6,423 nucleotides of DNA. Origin: an uncultured Lachnospiraceae bacterium. Its GTDB lineage: Bacteria; Bacillota; Clostridia; Lachnospirales; Lachnospiraceae. Positions 1 through 6,319 of the stretch are shown piece by piece. A program made the translations under genes and the position numbers. The number at the start of each line of letters is the position of its first letter. Position 1 is the first letter of the stretch. Location: NCBI GenBank assembly GCA_900554925.1, contig USJG01000132.1, positions 1 through 6,423 of the forward strand. Direction: 5' to 3'. The notes under the pieces are model-generated. The model did not search any database. It was not told where the DNA came from and saw only the letters and a list, made by a program, of their open reading frames with translations.

Positions 1-423
1 GGGGTAAAGAAGCAGCGGGTAGAAGTCTACCAGGAGATGCTAAAGCCTCTGGGGCTGGGCCTTGAGGATAAAATGCACACAAAGGTAGGGTCCTTATCCG
101 GTGGTCAGCGTCAGGCTCTGGCCCTGCTCATGTCCACTATGACGCCTGTTGAATTTATGATTCTGGATGAACATACTGCGGCACTGGATCCGAAAACCGC
201 CGAAATCATTATGGAGCTTACGGATAAAATAGTAAAAGAAAAGAAAGTGACTACGATCATGGTAACCCATAATCTGAGATATGCGGTAGAGTATGGAAAC
301 CGGATCATTATGATGCATGAGGGAAAGGCAATCCTGGATAAAACCGGAGAAGAAAAGAAAAACATTCAGACAGAGGAAATCATGAAGATTTTTAATGAAA
401 TCAGCGTGGAATGTGGAAACTAA
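1..423 (+). CDS. ABC transporter ATP-binding protein, 3' part (COG1101-like)
   Basis: This is the C-terminal 140 residues of an ABC ATPase; the reading frame is open to base 1, so the start, Walker A and Q-loop lie outside the window. Visible motifs in order are the ABC signature LSGGQR (bases 94-111), Walker B with catalytic Asp-Glu (FMILDE, 154-171), the D-loop ALDP (181-192) and the switch His in MVTHN (His codon 268-270). ATP hydrolysis by such subunits drives import or export at the cytoplasmic face of the membrane. The motif DEHTAALDP, with His after the catalytic Glu, is what I recall for the uncharacterised COG1101 ATPases, which usually sit beside a TrpX-like substrate-binding protein and a permease; those partners would be upstream. 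The substrate is unknown. The stop is 17 bases before the next likely start, so the two genes are probably co-transcribed. ABC ATPase is near certain; the COG1101 subgroup is moderately so. Confidence 0.95.
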   Translation, partial: GVKKQRVEVYQEMLKPLGLGLEDKMHTKVGSLSGGQRQALALLMSTMTPVEFMILDEHTAALDPKTAEIIMELTDKIVKEKKVTTIMVTHNLRYAVEYGNRIIMMHEGKAILDKTGEEKKNIQTEEIMKIFNEISVECGN

Positions 424-426
424 GCG

Positions 427-435
427 AAAGGGTGG
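427..435 (+). promoter_or_regulatory. Shine-Dalgarno site selecting the GTG start at 441
   Basis: AAAGGGTGG lies 5 bases before GTG 441 and is the best ribosome binding site near the start of the small membrane protein gene. The in-frame ATG at 411 is less likely: it has only a weak purine run directly upstream and would overlap the ABC gene by 13 bases. Confidence 0.6.
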
Positions 436-440
436 ATTTC

Positions 441-995
441 GTGGCGGAAAAAACTGATTTTTATGTAGATGGATATCGTTTTGGTTCTTTGACAGATGCC
501 AGGCAGGCACAGATGGAACAAAAAAAGGCAGCTTATTTTGAGTCAAAGCTTCAGGGAAAGGACGCCCAGAACATACTGGCGGTCTATGATAAGATTTTGG
601 ATGAGAAAATTTTTTCAACGCCGGTTGGCTGGGAATATTTGAAATATCTGCAGGAAAAGCTTCGTGCCCTGGGAATAGAGGAAAACCAGATTCGGCCAAT
701 TCCAATGTATGTTTCCTTTGTACATGGCAGTAATGAAGAAATCGGCGCAAGACAGAGGATAAAGCCTGCCAGAAAGCGGGATGGGACCATGGATAAGCTT
801 AAAATATCCATCATGATCAATCTTCTTCTGGGGATTCTGGTGCTGGCCATGTTTGTGATCACTTTAAAAAGTGAAAATCCAAACATCCTGAATTACAGAA
901 GGGCCATTGAAAATGAATATGCGGCATGGGAGCAGGAACTGACAGAAAGAGAAAAGCTGGTAAGGCAGAAAGAAGCAGAGCTTTTCACAGAATAA
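441..995 (+). CDS. Hypothetical single-pass membrane protein with C-terminal coiled coil
   Basis: I do not recognise a named family. From the preferred GTG start the protein has 184 residues. Residues 1-119 are soluble and mostly helical, begin with a short aromatic stretch (TDFYVDGYRF) and contain a charged central region. A basic segment (RQRIKPARKRDG, then KLK) precedes a single hydrophobic segment at about 122-142 (IMINLLLGILVLAMFVI). The tail, about 150-184, is highly charged and helical and may form a coiled coil. No signal peptide is visible. By the positive-inside rule the N-terminal part should be cytoplasmic and the tail extracellular. It follows the ABC ATPase by 17 bases with no terminator between, so a role linked to that transporter is possible but unproven. 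An alternative start at ATG 411 would add 10 residues. Confidence 0.8.
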   Translation: MAEKTDFYVDGYRFGSLTDARQAQMEQKKAAYFESKLQGKDAQNILAVYDKILDEKIFSTPVGWEYLKYLQEKLRALGIEENQIRPIPMYVSFVHGSNEEIGARQRIKPARKRDGTMDKLKISIMINLLLGILVLAMFVITLKSENPNILNYRRAIENEYAAWEQELTEREKLVRQKEAELFTE

Positions 996-1009
996 ACATA
1001 TTTCTAAGA

Positions 1010-1026
1010 TATAATAGCATTATAGT
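1010..1026 (+). promoter_or_regulatory. Candidate -10 region for the response regulator gene
   Basis: A perfect TATAAT (1010-1015) and a second TATAGT (1021-1026) lie 64-80 bases before the regulator start. The best -35 match, TTCACA at 984-989, is 20 bases from the first -10, longer than the usual 16-18, and no good -35 fits the second. TATAAT also forms one arm of a 6-base inverted repeat with ATTATA at 1019-1024, around a 3-base centre. This is an AT-rich region, so chance matches are likely. No terminator separates this gene from the one upstream, so read-through is also possible. Confidence 0.35.
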
Positions 1027-1074
1027 ATGTTAAGTAAATGGCTGTATTCTTGTGATGAAAATATTTTATCTTTC

Positions 1075-1080
1075 AGGAGG
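1075..1080 (+). promoter_or_regulatory. Shine-Dalgarno site selecting ATG 1090
   Basis: A perfect AGGAGG sits 9 bases before ATG 1090. It rules out the earlier in-frame ATG at 1027, whose extra 21 residues would not belong to the receiver domain and which has no comparable site. Confidence 0.9.
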
Positions 1081-1089
1081 TCAGATTCC

Positions 1090-1764
1090 ATGGATAAATT
1101 AAAGATTCTTGTAGTAGACGACGAATCCAGAATGCGAAAGCTGGTCAGGGATTTTCTGGTTAAAAGCAATTATGATGTTGTGGAGGCCGAAGATGGCAGC
1201 CAGGCTCTTGATATTTTTTACGAACAGAAAGACATTGCGCTTATTATTTTAGACGTAATGATGCCTAAAATAGATGGATGGCAGGTGTGTCGTGAAATCA
1301 GGCAGTATTCCAAAGTACCGATTATCATGCTTACAGCCAAATCAGACGAAAGAGATGAATTGCAGGGATTTCAGTTGGGAGTTGATGAGTATATTTCCAA
1401 ACCCTTCAGTCCTAAAATTCTGGTGGCCAGAGTGGAAGCGATCCTGCGCAGGACCAATCAGTTAGGCAACGAGGAAAAGCTGGAATCCGGCGGCATTGTC
1501 ATTGATAAAATTGCTCACAGTGTAACCATAGATGGCACATTAATTGATCTAAGCTATAAAGAATTTGAGCTTTTGTCCTATTTCCTGGAAAATAAAGGAA
1601 TTGCCCTTTCACGGGAAAAAATACTGAACAACGTTTGGAATTATGATTATTTTGGCGACGCCAGAACAATAGATACGCATGTGAAGAAACTGCGAAGTAA
1701 AATGGGAAAGAAAGGCGATCTGATCAAAACAATATGGGGAATGGGATATAAATTTGAGTGTTGA
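1090..1764 (+). CDS. OmpR-family two-component response regulator
   Basis: This 224-residue cytoplasmic transcription factor has the full two-domain layout of the OmpR/PhoB family. The receiver domain (about 1-120) starts MDKLKILVVDDE and has the acidic pair Asp10-Asp11, phospho-acceptor Asp55 (LDVMMP), Thr82 (LTA) and Lys104 (KPF), all the residues needed for phosphorylation. The winged-helix DNA-binding domain (about 130-224) has the typical LSYKEFELL, ARTIDTHVKKLRSK recognition-helix region and the WGMGYKFE wing. The start at ATG 1090 is set by its AGGAGG site. It is probably phosphorylated by the kinase encoded next, and phosphorylation should promote dimerisation and DNA binding. The target genes are unknown. 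A strong terminator lies 19 bases after the stop, so this gene may be transcribed mostly without the kinase. The family assignment is near certain. Confidence 0.97.
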   Translation: MDKLKILVVDDESRMRKLVRDFLVKSNYDVVEAEDGSQALDIFYEQKDIALIILDVMMPKIDGWQVCREIRQYSKVPIIMLTAKSDERDELQGFQLGVDEYISKPFSPKILVARVEAILRRTNQLGNEEKLESGGIVIDKIAHSVTIDGTLIDLSYKEFELLSYFLENKGIALSREKILNNVWNYDYFGDARTIDTHVKKLRSKMGKKGDLIKTIWGMGYKFEC

Positions 1765-1783
1765 ATTTTACTCCTTCCTAAGA

Positions 1784-1821
1784 AAGAGGTGATAATACTG
1801 CGGTATTATTACTCTTTTTTT
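1784..1821 (+). terminator. Intrinsic terminator between regulator and kinase genes
   Basis: The arms AAGAG-(G)-TGATAATAC (1784-1798) and GTATTATTACTCTT (1803-1816) pair over 14 base pairs, with one bulged G at 1789 and one G-U pair. The loop is TGCG (1799-1802). The 3' arm runs into seven T residues (1815-1821). The strand and U-tract fit rho-independent termination of the regulator transcript. The stem is AT-rich, so termination may be partial. Confidence 0.85.
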
Positions 1822-1878
1822 AGTAAAGAGTTTTGTTTGACCTATATATAGAAGGAAACTTAAAGCGGAGAAAATTTT

Positions 1879-3363
1879 ATGAAATATTCAATCAGAAAAC
1901 AGTTTACGTTGATCTTCTGCCTGCTGATGGCAGGTACAATCCTGCTTTGCTGGTTTATAAATAATACTTTTCTGGAAAAGTATTATTTGAATAATAAGCA
2001 AAAGGCAATGATGAGCGCTTATCAGAGTATCAATAAAGCTTCTAATGAAGGTGCAATAGAATCGGAGGCTTTTGACATTGAATTTCAAAAAATTTGTGGA
2101 AAAAATAATATAAATATTATTCTCCTTGATGCGGAAACCAAAACAATCAAAACCTCCATGAATGAGTATGAGGTTTTGAGCAGACAGCTTTTGGATTATG
2201 TGTTTAATAAGGGGACAACAACCCATGATGAACTGCTGGCTGTAGAAGATAATTATGAAATGCACATTAAGATGGATGAAAGAACCCAGCTTGTATATGT
2301 GGATATGTGGGGAGTTTTGGATAATGGGAATCTCTTTCTGTTTAGAAGTCCCTTAGAAGGAATACAGGAAAGCGTAGCTCTTGCCAATCGTTTTCTGGCA
2401 TATGTGGGAATTGGCTCCGCCATATTCAGCGCCTTTATCATTTTACTGATATCCCGTAAAATTACAGAGCCTATTATGGAACTTGCCAAAATTTCCGAGA
2501 GGATGACGCATCTGGATTTTGACGCCAAATACACCGGAAACAGCAATACAGAGATTGCGCTTTTGGGACAGAACATCAATGCGCTGTCCGAAGCCTTAGA
2601 GACTACCATATCCGAGTTGAAAAGCGCCAACAATGAACTGCAGCGTGATATTGAAAAGAAAAGTAAAATTGATGAAATGAGAAAAGAGTTTTTATCAAAT
2701 GTTTCCCACGAATTAAAGACTCCCATTGCATTGATACAGGGATATGCCGAAGGATTGAAAGAGGGAATCAATGATGACGAAGAAAGCAGAAATTTTTACT
2801 GTGAGGTCATCATGGATGAGGCTGCGAAAATGAATCAGATGGTTAAGAAGCTTCTCACCCTCAATCAATTGGAGTTTGGCAACGATACAGTTACGATGGA
2901 ACGCTTTGATATTACCGCTCTTATCAATAATTATCTTCAGTCAGTATCTATTCTGTGCAGGCAGAAGGATATTAAGCTTCAGATGGATTCTTATGAGCCT
3001 GTCAACGTATGGGCTGATGAATATATGGTGGAAGAGGTATTTAATAATTATTTCAGCAATGCAATGAATCATGTTGCAGGAAACAGAGTAATTGATGTAA
3101 AATTAACCTTAAAGGAAAAGTTAGTACGCGTTTCCGTTTTTAATACCGGATTGCCGATACCAGAGGAAAGTCTTCCTTATATATGGGAAAAGTTTTATAA
3201 GGTAGACAAAGCAAGGACCAGAGAGTATGGAGGCAGTGGAGTGGGGCTGTCTATTGTAAAGGCAATTATGGAATCTATGAATCAAAATTATGGAGTTATT
3301 AATTATGATAACGGAGTAGAATTTTGGTTTGAACTGGAAACATCGGAGAAAAAATATGAATGA
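1879..3363 (+). CDS. Membrane sensor histidine kinase (HAMP, HisKA, HATPase)
   Basis: This 494-residue kinase of the classic membrane type is the likely partner of the preceding regulator. TM1 is at about 9-29 and TM2 at about 172-192. They flank an extracytoplasmic sensor region of about 140 residues with no domain I can name. A HAMP linker follows (about 193-246, with ITEPI near its start), then a helical linker, the H-box FLSNVSHELKTP with phospho-acceptor His277, the N-box with Asn390 and Asn394, a G1-like FNTGLPIP (421-428), the F-box WEKFYKVDKARTREY and the G2 box GGSGVGLS (451-458). The usual Asp of G1 is Asn422, a variant I recall as common in clostridial kinases of this type, so activity is expected. 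CGGAG at 1866-1870, 8 bases before the ATG, is a modest ribosome site. No convincing promoter was found between the upstream terminator and this start. The stop overlaps the next gene. The function is certain; the signal is unknown. Confidence 0.97.
   Translation: MKYSIRKQFTLIFCLLMAGTILLCWFINNTFLEKYYLNNKQKAMMSAYQSINKASNEGAIESEAFDIEFQKICGKNNINIILLDAETKTIKTSMNEYEVLSRQLLDYVFNKGTTTHDELLAVEDNYEMHIKMDERTQLVYVDMWGVLDNGNLFLFRSPLEGIQESVALANRFLAYVGIGSAIFSAFIILLISRKITEPIMELAKISERMTHLDFDAKYTGNSNTEIALLGQNINALSEALETTISELKSANNELQRDIEKKSKIDEMRKEFLSNVSHELKTPIALIQGYAEGLKEGINDDEESRNFYCEVIMDEAAKMNQMVKKLLTLNQLEFGNDTVTMERFDITALINNYLQSVSILCRQKDIKLQMDSYEPVNVWADEYMVEEVFNNYFSNAMNHVAGNRVIDVKLTLKEKLVRVSVFNTGLPIPEESLPYIWEKFYKVDKARTREYGGSGVGLSIVKAIMESMNQNYGVINYDNGVEFWFELETSEKKYE
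3345..3348 (+). promoter_or_regulatory. Shine-Dalgarno site selecting ATG 3356
   Basis: GGAG lies 7 bases before ATG 3356, inside the end of the kinase gene. It supports this start over the in-frame ATG at 3329, which would lengthen the overlap with the kinase gene to 35 bases and has no clear ribosome site. Confidence 0.7.
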
Positions 3364-5503
3364 AAATAGCAGAGAGAATATGCAAAATATAAGCGACCTG
3401 GAACGCGCACGGAGACTCAGGCAGGAAGCGGAAACACTGGAATATAAGGGGCGCATCAGAAGCAGGCTGGAACGCCTTATGGAAATATCCAAAGATCCTT
3501 ACTATGACCGGTACCTGGCACAGATGATCAGGGATCTGGATAGTGGAAGGGCAACACCTGCACAGGTAGACCGGGAAGCCGAGCGCAGCTATCATCAGTA
3601 TAAACAGCGTATGGAGCAGCAGGCAATGGCCGAGGCACATACACGTCGTCATCAGCAGACAAAGGCAAACACAAATACTGCGCCCAGGGGCAATGTGGAA
3701 TTTAAAATTGGTGTGCATGTATTTGGTTTTGTAGGAGCTGCCTTTATATTATCAGCATTTGTGATATTTGGATTTAATTTTTTAAGCGGACTGGCCCAGG
3801 GATTGTGCTTGTATGTCGCGGCTCTTGCTTTGGTAATTTTATCGGAATTACTGCTTGGCAAAAAAATCCCTGCTTTTTCCCATGTGCTTACGGGAATCGG
3901 AGTTGGAGGACTATACGTTGCCAATATTGTCAATTTTCTGGTGTTACATACCATAAACGGAATTGCAGTAATGGTAATTACATTAGCCATTGCCCTTGCT
4001 GCTCTTTTTCTGGGAAGAAAAAGGGAATCCGCATCTATAAGGATCGTTAGTCTTGTGGGAGGTTATATTAGCTTTCTGCCTGTGGAAGGTTTTGGAACAG
4101 AATTTAATTTTCTGATTTCCGTAGTAATTCTGTTTGTTATAAATACAGCCGGCATTTTTTTCAAAAACCAGAAAAAGCAAGTGGCAATTGATTCGGTACA
4201 CATATTTTTAAACGTATTTTTTACGGTAATTCTTACCAGCGCTGCACGGACAGAAAATTTAAATCCGGCATATATGGTATTTTATGTGCTGACATCTTTC
4301 ATTTTTGGCAGTATACTATATTTACGGAGAAGCACAGATGGCGAAAATATTTTGTTTATCTTTAGCTGCATTGGAAACGGAATCTATATATTTCTTCTTT
4401 TTTTGATCGGTTATATGACGCCGGGGGTATCGGATCCGGATATAGCATTGTTTGTGCATTTACTGGCAGAGGTTTTGCTTGTGGCAGTCTGCAGTGTAAT
4501 TTTCCTTCTTTGGGATAAGGAAGACCACAAAAAATGGGCCCAGATTTATTATATAGCCGGCGCAGTATTGCTTTTGAGTTCATTTTCAGAGTATCATTTG
4601 GAAAGAATTATATCCATATTGCTCGTACTCCTTTTGGTGAAATTACTGGCAGGACAGAAGGAAATACAGGTGCTTGACTGTATCGTGGTGACATGGACGG
4701 GGTTAATGGGATTATGGCTTTCGGATTACTGGTACTGCTGGATCTTTGCAGGGGCGCTGCTTTTATCCATTTTAAGGATCAAAAGCGTGTATATTTATCA
4801 TGAGATTGTAATTACGCTCAGCATACTTGCAATCTGGTTTAGTCAGTGCGAGTTTTATTTTCACAAAGAGTTTTCCCTTGACAGAGGGTGGCTCTATCCG
4901 GTAAGCGCCGGGATTTTACTGCTGTTGTTTTTATTATTTAATCATTTGCCGGGACTTAAAAATGTAAATCAAATACCTTATAATATTACCAATATTATAT
5001 TTATGGTGTTATATTATCTGGGTGTCTGGTTCTGCGATGATTATAGGTTCAGTTCTTTTATGATGGTATTAGGAGCAGTAACAATTATAGTAGCATTTAG
5101 AAAGCGGTATGGAATGGCTGTTCCCAGAAAGTATTTGCTGCTGGCAGGATTTCTTGTTTATTTTTCAATAACAGGGCATTATGAATCGCCGGTAATCGTA
5201 AGTATTCTTCTTATGATAATTTCGCTTGGATGCGTAGGAATCGGATTTAAATTGCAGGATAAGACAGAAAGAGTCTGTGGACTTGTGATGGCATTAATAG
5301 TCTGCGTGAAGCTTGTAATATATGATTTCAGGGAAGTGGAAATGATATACAGGATGATAGTTTTCCTGGCGGTAGGTGTTATAGCGCTGATCATTTCATA
5401 TATTTATATACAATTGGAAAAGAAAATTGAGTATAAAAAGGAACGGGAATCAATGATGTCAAAACAGACACTGGCACAGCCCAAAACGCATGACGATAAT
5501 TAA
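3356..5503 (+). CDS. DUF2339 (COG5373-like) polytopic membrane protein
   Basis: The protein has 715 residues. Residues 1-118 are hydrophilic, with a charged helical stretch (SDLERARRLRQEAETLEYK), and are probably cytoplasmic. From Gly119 to about residue 690 there are roughly 20-22 hydrophobic segments in close succession, followed by a basic tail. Family support comes from the first block (VFGFVGAAFILSAFVIFGFNF, then HVLTGIGVGGLYV and LVGGYISFLP) and above all from the end: KLVIYDF (652-658), YRMIVF and a last segment ending in SYIYIQLEKK. These match the pattern I recall for DUF2339 (K-V-F-L-Y-D, R-x-x-S-F, G-x-x-L-L, Y-L-Y). The family has no established biochemical role. The ATG overlaps the kinase stop by 8 bases, implying translational coupling and a shared transcript. 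A sensing partner or an envelope-maintenance role is inference only. The membrane protein call is certain; the family is probable. Confidence 0.85.
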   Translation: MNENSRENMQNISDLERARRLRQEAETLEYKGRIRSRLERLMEISKDPYYDRYLAQMIRDLDSGRATPAQVDREAERSYHQYKQRMEQQAMAEAHTRRHQQTKANTNTAPRGNVEFKIGVHVFGFVGAAFILSAFVIFGFNFLSGLAQGLCLYVAALALVILSELLLGKKIPAFSHVLTGIGVGGLYVANIVNFLVLHTINGIAVMVITLAIALAALFLGRKRESASIRIVSLVGGYISFLPVEGFGTEFNFLISVVILFVINTAGIFFKNQKKQVAIDSVHIFLNVFFTVILTSAARTENLNPAYMVFYVLTSFIFGSILYLRRSTDGENILFIFSCIGNGIYIFLLFLIGYMTPGVSDPDIALFVHLLAEVLLVAVCSVIFLLWDKEDHKKWAQIYYIAGAVLLLSSFSEYHLERIISILLVLLLVKLLAGQKEIQVLDCIVVTWTGLMGLWLSDYWYCWIFAGALLLSILRIKSVYIYHEIVITLSILAIWFSQCEFYFHKEFSLDRGWLYPVSAGILLLLFLLFNHLPGLKNVNQIPYNITNIIFMVLYYLGVWFCDDYRFSSFMMVLGAVTIIVAFRKRYGMAVPRKYLLLAGFLVYFSITGHYESPVIVSILLMIISLGCVGIGFKLQDKTERVCGLVMALIVCVKLVIYDFREVEMIYRMIVFLAVGVIALIISYIYIQLEKKIEYKKERESMMSKQTLAQPKTHDDN

Positions 5504-5518
5504 CGGGTTAAGGTCTGA

Positions 5519-5525
5519 GGGAGGT
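5519..5525 (+). promoter_or_regulatory. Strong Shine-Dalgarno site of the lipoprotein gene
   Basis: GGGAGGT lies just before ATG 5530, with 4 bases between. It is the strongest ribosome site of the kinase operon and suggests the lipoprotein is translated independently of the 26-base-distant upstream gene, possibly at a higher rate. Confidence 0.75.
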
Positions 5526-5529
5526 AATA

Positions 5530-6246
5530 ATGAGGAAAAGAATAATAGGTGGCTCAGCAATTATATGTTTTGCATTAACTATGGCAGGCTGCTCAAATGT
5601 AATACCTGAGATGACTAAAGAGCAGCAGGAACTTGTTGTAGAATATGCAGCAGGAGCAGTGCTTAGACATGATAAAAATTATGAAAGTAAACTGGTGGAG
5701 CTTACTTTGGAAGAGACCCAGGCAAAGGAAGGCGAAGCTGTCCCTACCCCTGAACCCGAAAGGACAGAGCCGGAAGCTGCTGATGTATCTGTTATTGATA
5801 ATACGGAAACTGCGGAGATGGTATACAGTATAGAGTCCTTTTTACAGCTGGATGCTGTCAGCATTACTTATGAAGGATATGAAATTGATGATTTTTACCC
5901 TAATGAGAATGAAAGCGAAGACCTTTACTTTATTATGAATGCAACAGAGGGAAATAAATTGCTTGTTTTGAAATTCAGGGCAGAAAATATTTCCACTACA
6001 GATACGGAACTTGATATTCTGCAGAGCAATATCAGATTTAAAATTGATGTTAATGGTGTGGAGAAAAATGCTTTAACAACCTTGCTGCTCAATGACCTTG
6101 CATATTATCAGGGGACACTTGCGGCGGGGGAGAGCACAGAGCTTGTATTGGTATGTGAAATATCTGACCAATTGACAGAAGAAATTTCTTCCCTGTCCCT
6201 GATAATGAAAAGTGCCGATGACACAGCGACAATTCCCCTGAATTAA
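5530..6246 (+). CDS. Putative lipoprotein with Ig-like (DUF4352/DUF5067-type) C-terminal domain
   Basis: This 238-residue protein begins with a lipoprotein signal peptide: basic MRKR, a hydrophobic core and the lipobox MAGC, with Cys21 as the predicted lipidated residue. It should be anchored on the outer face of the membrane. Residues 28-55 hold a helical segment, MTKEQQELVVEYAAGAVLRH, of a kind I recall from other Lachnospiraceae lipoproteins. An acidic, proline-containing linker (about 60-90, with PTPEPERTEPE) leads to a C-terminal region (about 112-238) rich in alternating hydrophobic residues. In it, LLVLKFRAENIS, then NGVEKNALTTLL and LAAGESTELVLVCEI, resemble the strands of DUF4352/DUF5067 Ig-like domains. 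It follows the DUF2339 gene by 26 bases without a terminator, so it is probably the last gene of the kinase operon. The binding partner is unknown. The lipoprotein call is firm; the fold is tentative. Confidence 0.88.
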   Translation: MRKRIIGGSAIICFALTMAGCSNVIPEMTKEQQELVVEYAAGAVLRHDKNYESKLVELTLEETQAKEGEAVPTPEPERTEPEAADVSVIDNTETAEMVYSIESFLQLDAVSITYEGYEIDDFYPNENESEDLYFIMNATEGNKLLVLKFRAENISTTDTELDILQSNIRFKIDVNGVEKNALTTLLLNDLAYYQGTLAAGESTELVLVCEISDQLTEEISSLSLIMKSADDTATIPLN

Positions 6247-6265
6247 AGGGTGCAAAAAAATCTAC

Positions 6266-6284
6266 AAATTTTTTAAAAATATTG
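6266..6284 (+). promoter_or_regulatory. A/T-rich tract, possible UP element
   Basis: Eighteen of the 19 bases directly upstream of the -35 are A or T, arranged as a T-run followed by an A-run. This fits an UP element that contacts the RNA polymerase alpha subunits, as found at very strong promoters such as those of rRNA genes. The function is inferred from position and composition only. Part of the tract also forms a weak all-A/T hairpin (6255-6274). Confidence 0.45.
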
Positions 6285-6294
6285 TTGACAATAT
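6279..6294. repeat. 16-bp perfect palindrome over the -35, candidate operator
   Basis: ATATTGT and ACAATAT form perfect 7-base arms around a 2-base centre (TG). The promoter -35 (6285-6290) lies inside the palindrome, so a dimeric repressor bound here would block RNA polymerase. It may instead be a chance product of TTGACA in an A/T-rich setting. Confidence 0.5.
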
Positions 6295-6313
6295 GAATTA
6301 GTGGTGTTATAGT
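6285..6313 (+). promoter_or_regulatory. Strong sigma-A promoter reading out of the window
   Basis: A perfect -35 TTGACA (6285-6290) is followed by the optimal 17-base spacer and -10 TATAGT (6308-6313). A TG at 6305-6306, one base before the -10, makes it an extended -10. Transcription should start near 6319-6321. The promoter lies downstream of the lipoprotein gene and drives a transcript whose gene is beyond the window. Confidence 0.85.
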
Positions 6314-6319
6314 AATCAA

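Noticed and set aside
411..440. ATG 411 as start of the small membrane protein
   Set aside because: It overlaps the ABC gene and lacks a good ribosome site, while GTG 441 has AAAGGGTGG 5 bases upstream. It remains the fallback.
94..750. A 218-codon open frame on the - strand across the ABC and small membrane protein genes
   Set aside because: It is antisense to the ABC gene with its clear motifs; its translation is rich in His, Pro and Phe, shows no domain, and fits a shadow frame.
1027..1089. A 21-residue N-terminal extension of the response regulator from ATG 1027
   Set aside because: It lies ahead of a perfect AGGAGG and the canonical receiver start MDKLKILVVDDE, and overlaps the putative promoter.
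1837..1865. TTGACC with TTAAAG as a kinase promoter
   Set aside because: The -10 match is poor (3 of 6) and the start of transcription would fall past the ribosome site of the kinase gene.
3299..3718. Open frames on the - strand across the kinase/DUF2339 junction (3121-3492 and 3299-3718)
   Set aside because: Their Cys/Ser/Leu-rich translations have no recognisable motif and are antisense to well-supported genes.
4979..4999. 9-bp inverted repeat with a 3-base centre (TATAATATT / AATATTATA) inside the DUF2339 gene
   Set aside because: It is all A/T in both arms, encodes an ordinary membrane-segment stretch (YNITNIIF), and has no T-run or promoter partner; most likely chance.
6255..6274. AAAAAAT / ATTTTTT hairpin as terminator of the lipoprotein operon
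   Set aside because: A 7-bp stem with no G-C pair is too weak for a convincing intrinsic terminator; the tract is better explained as upstream promoter DNA.
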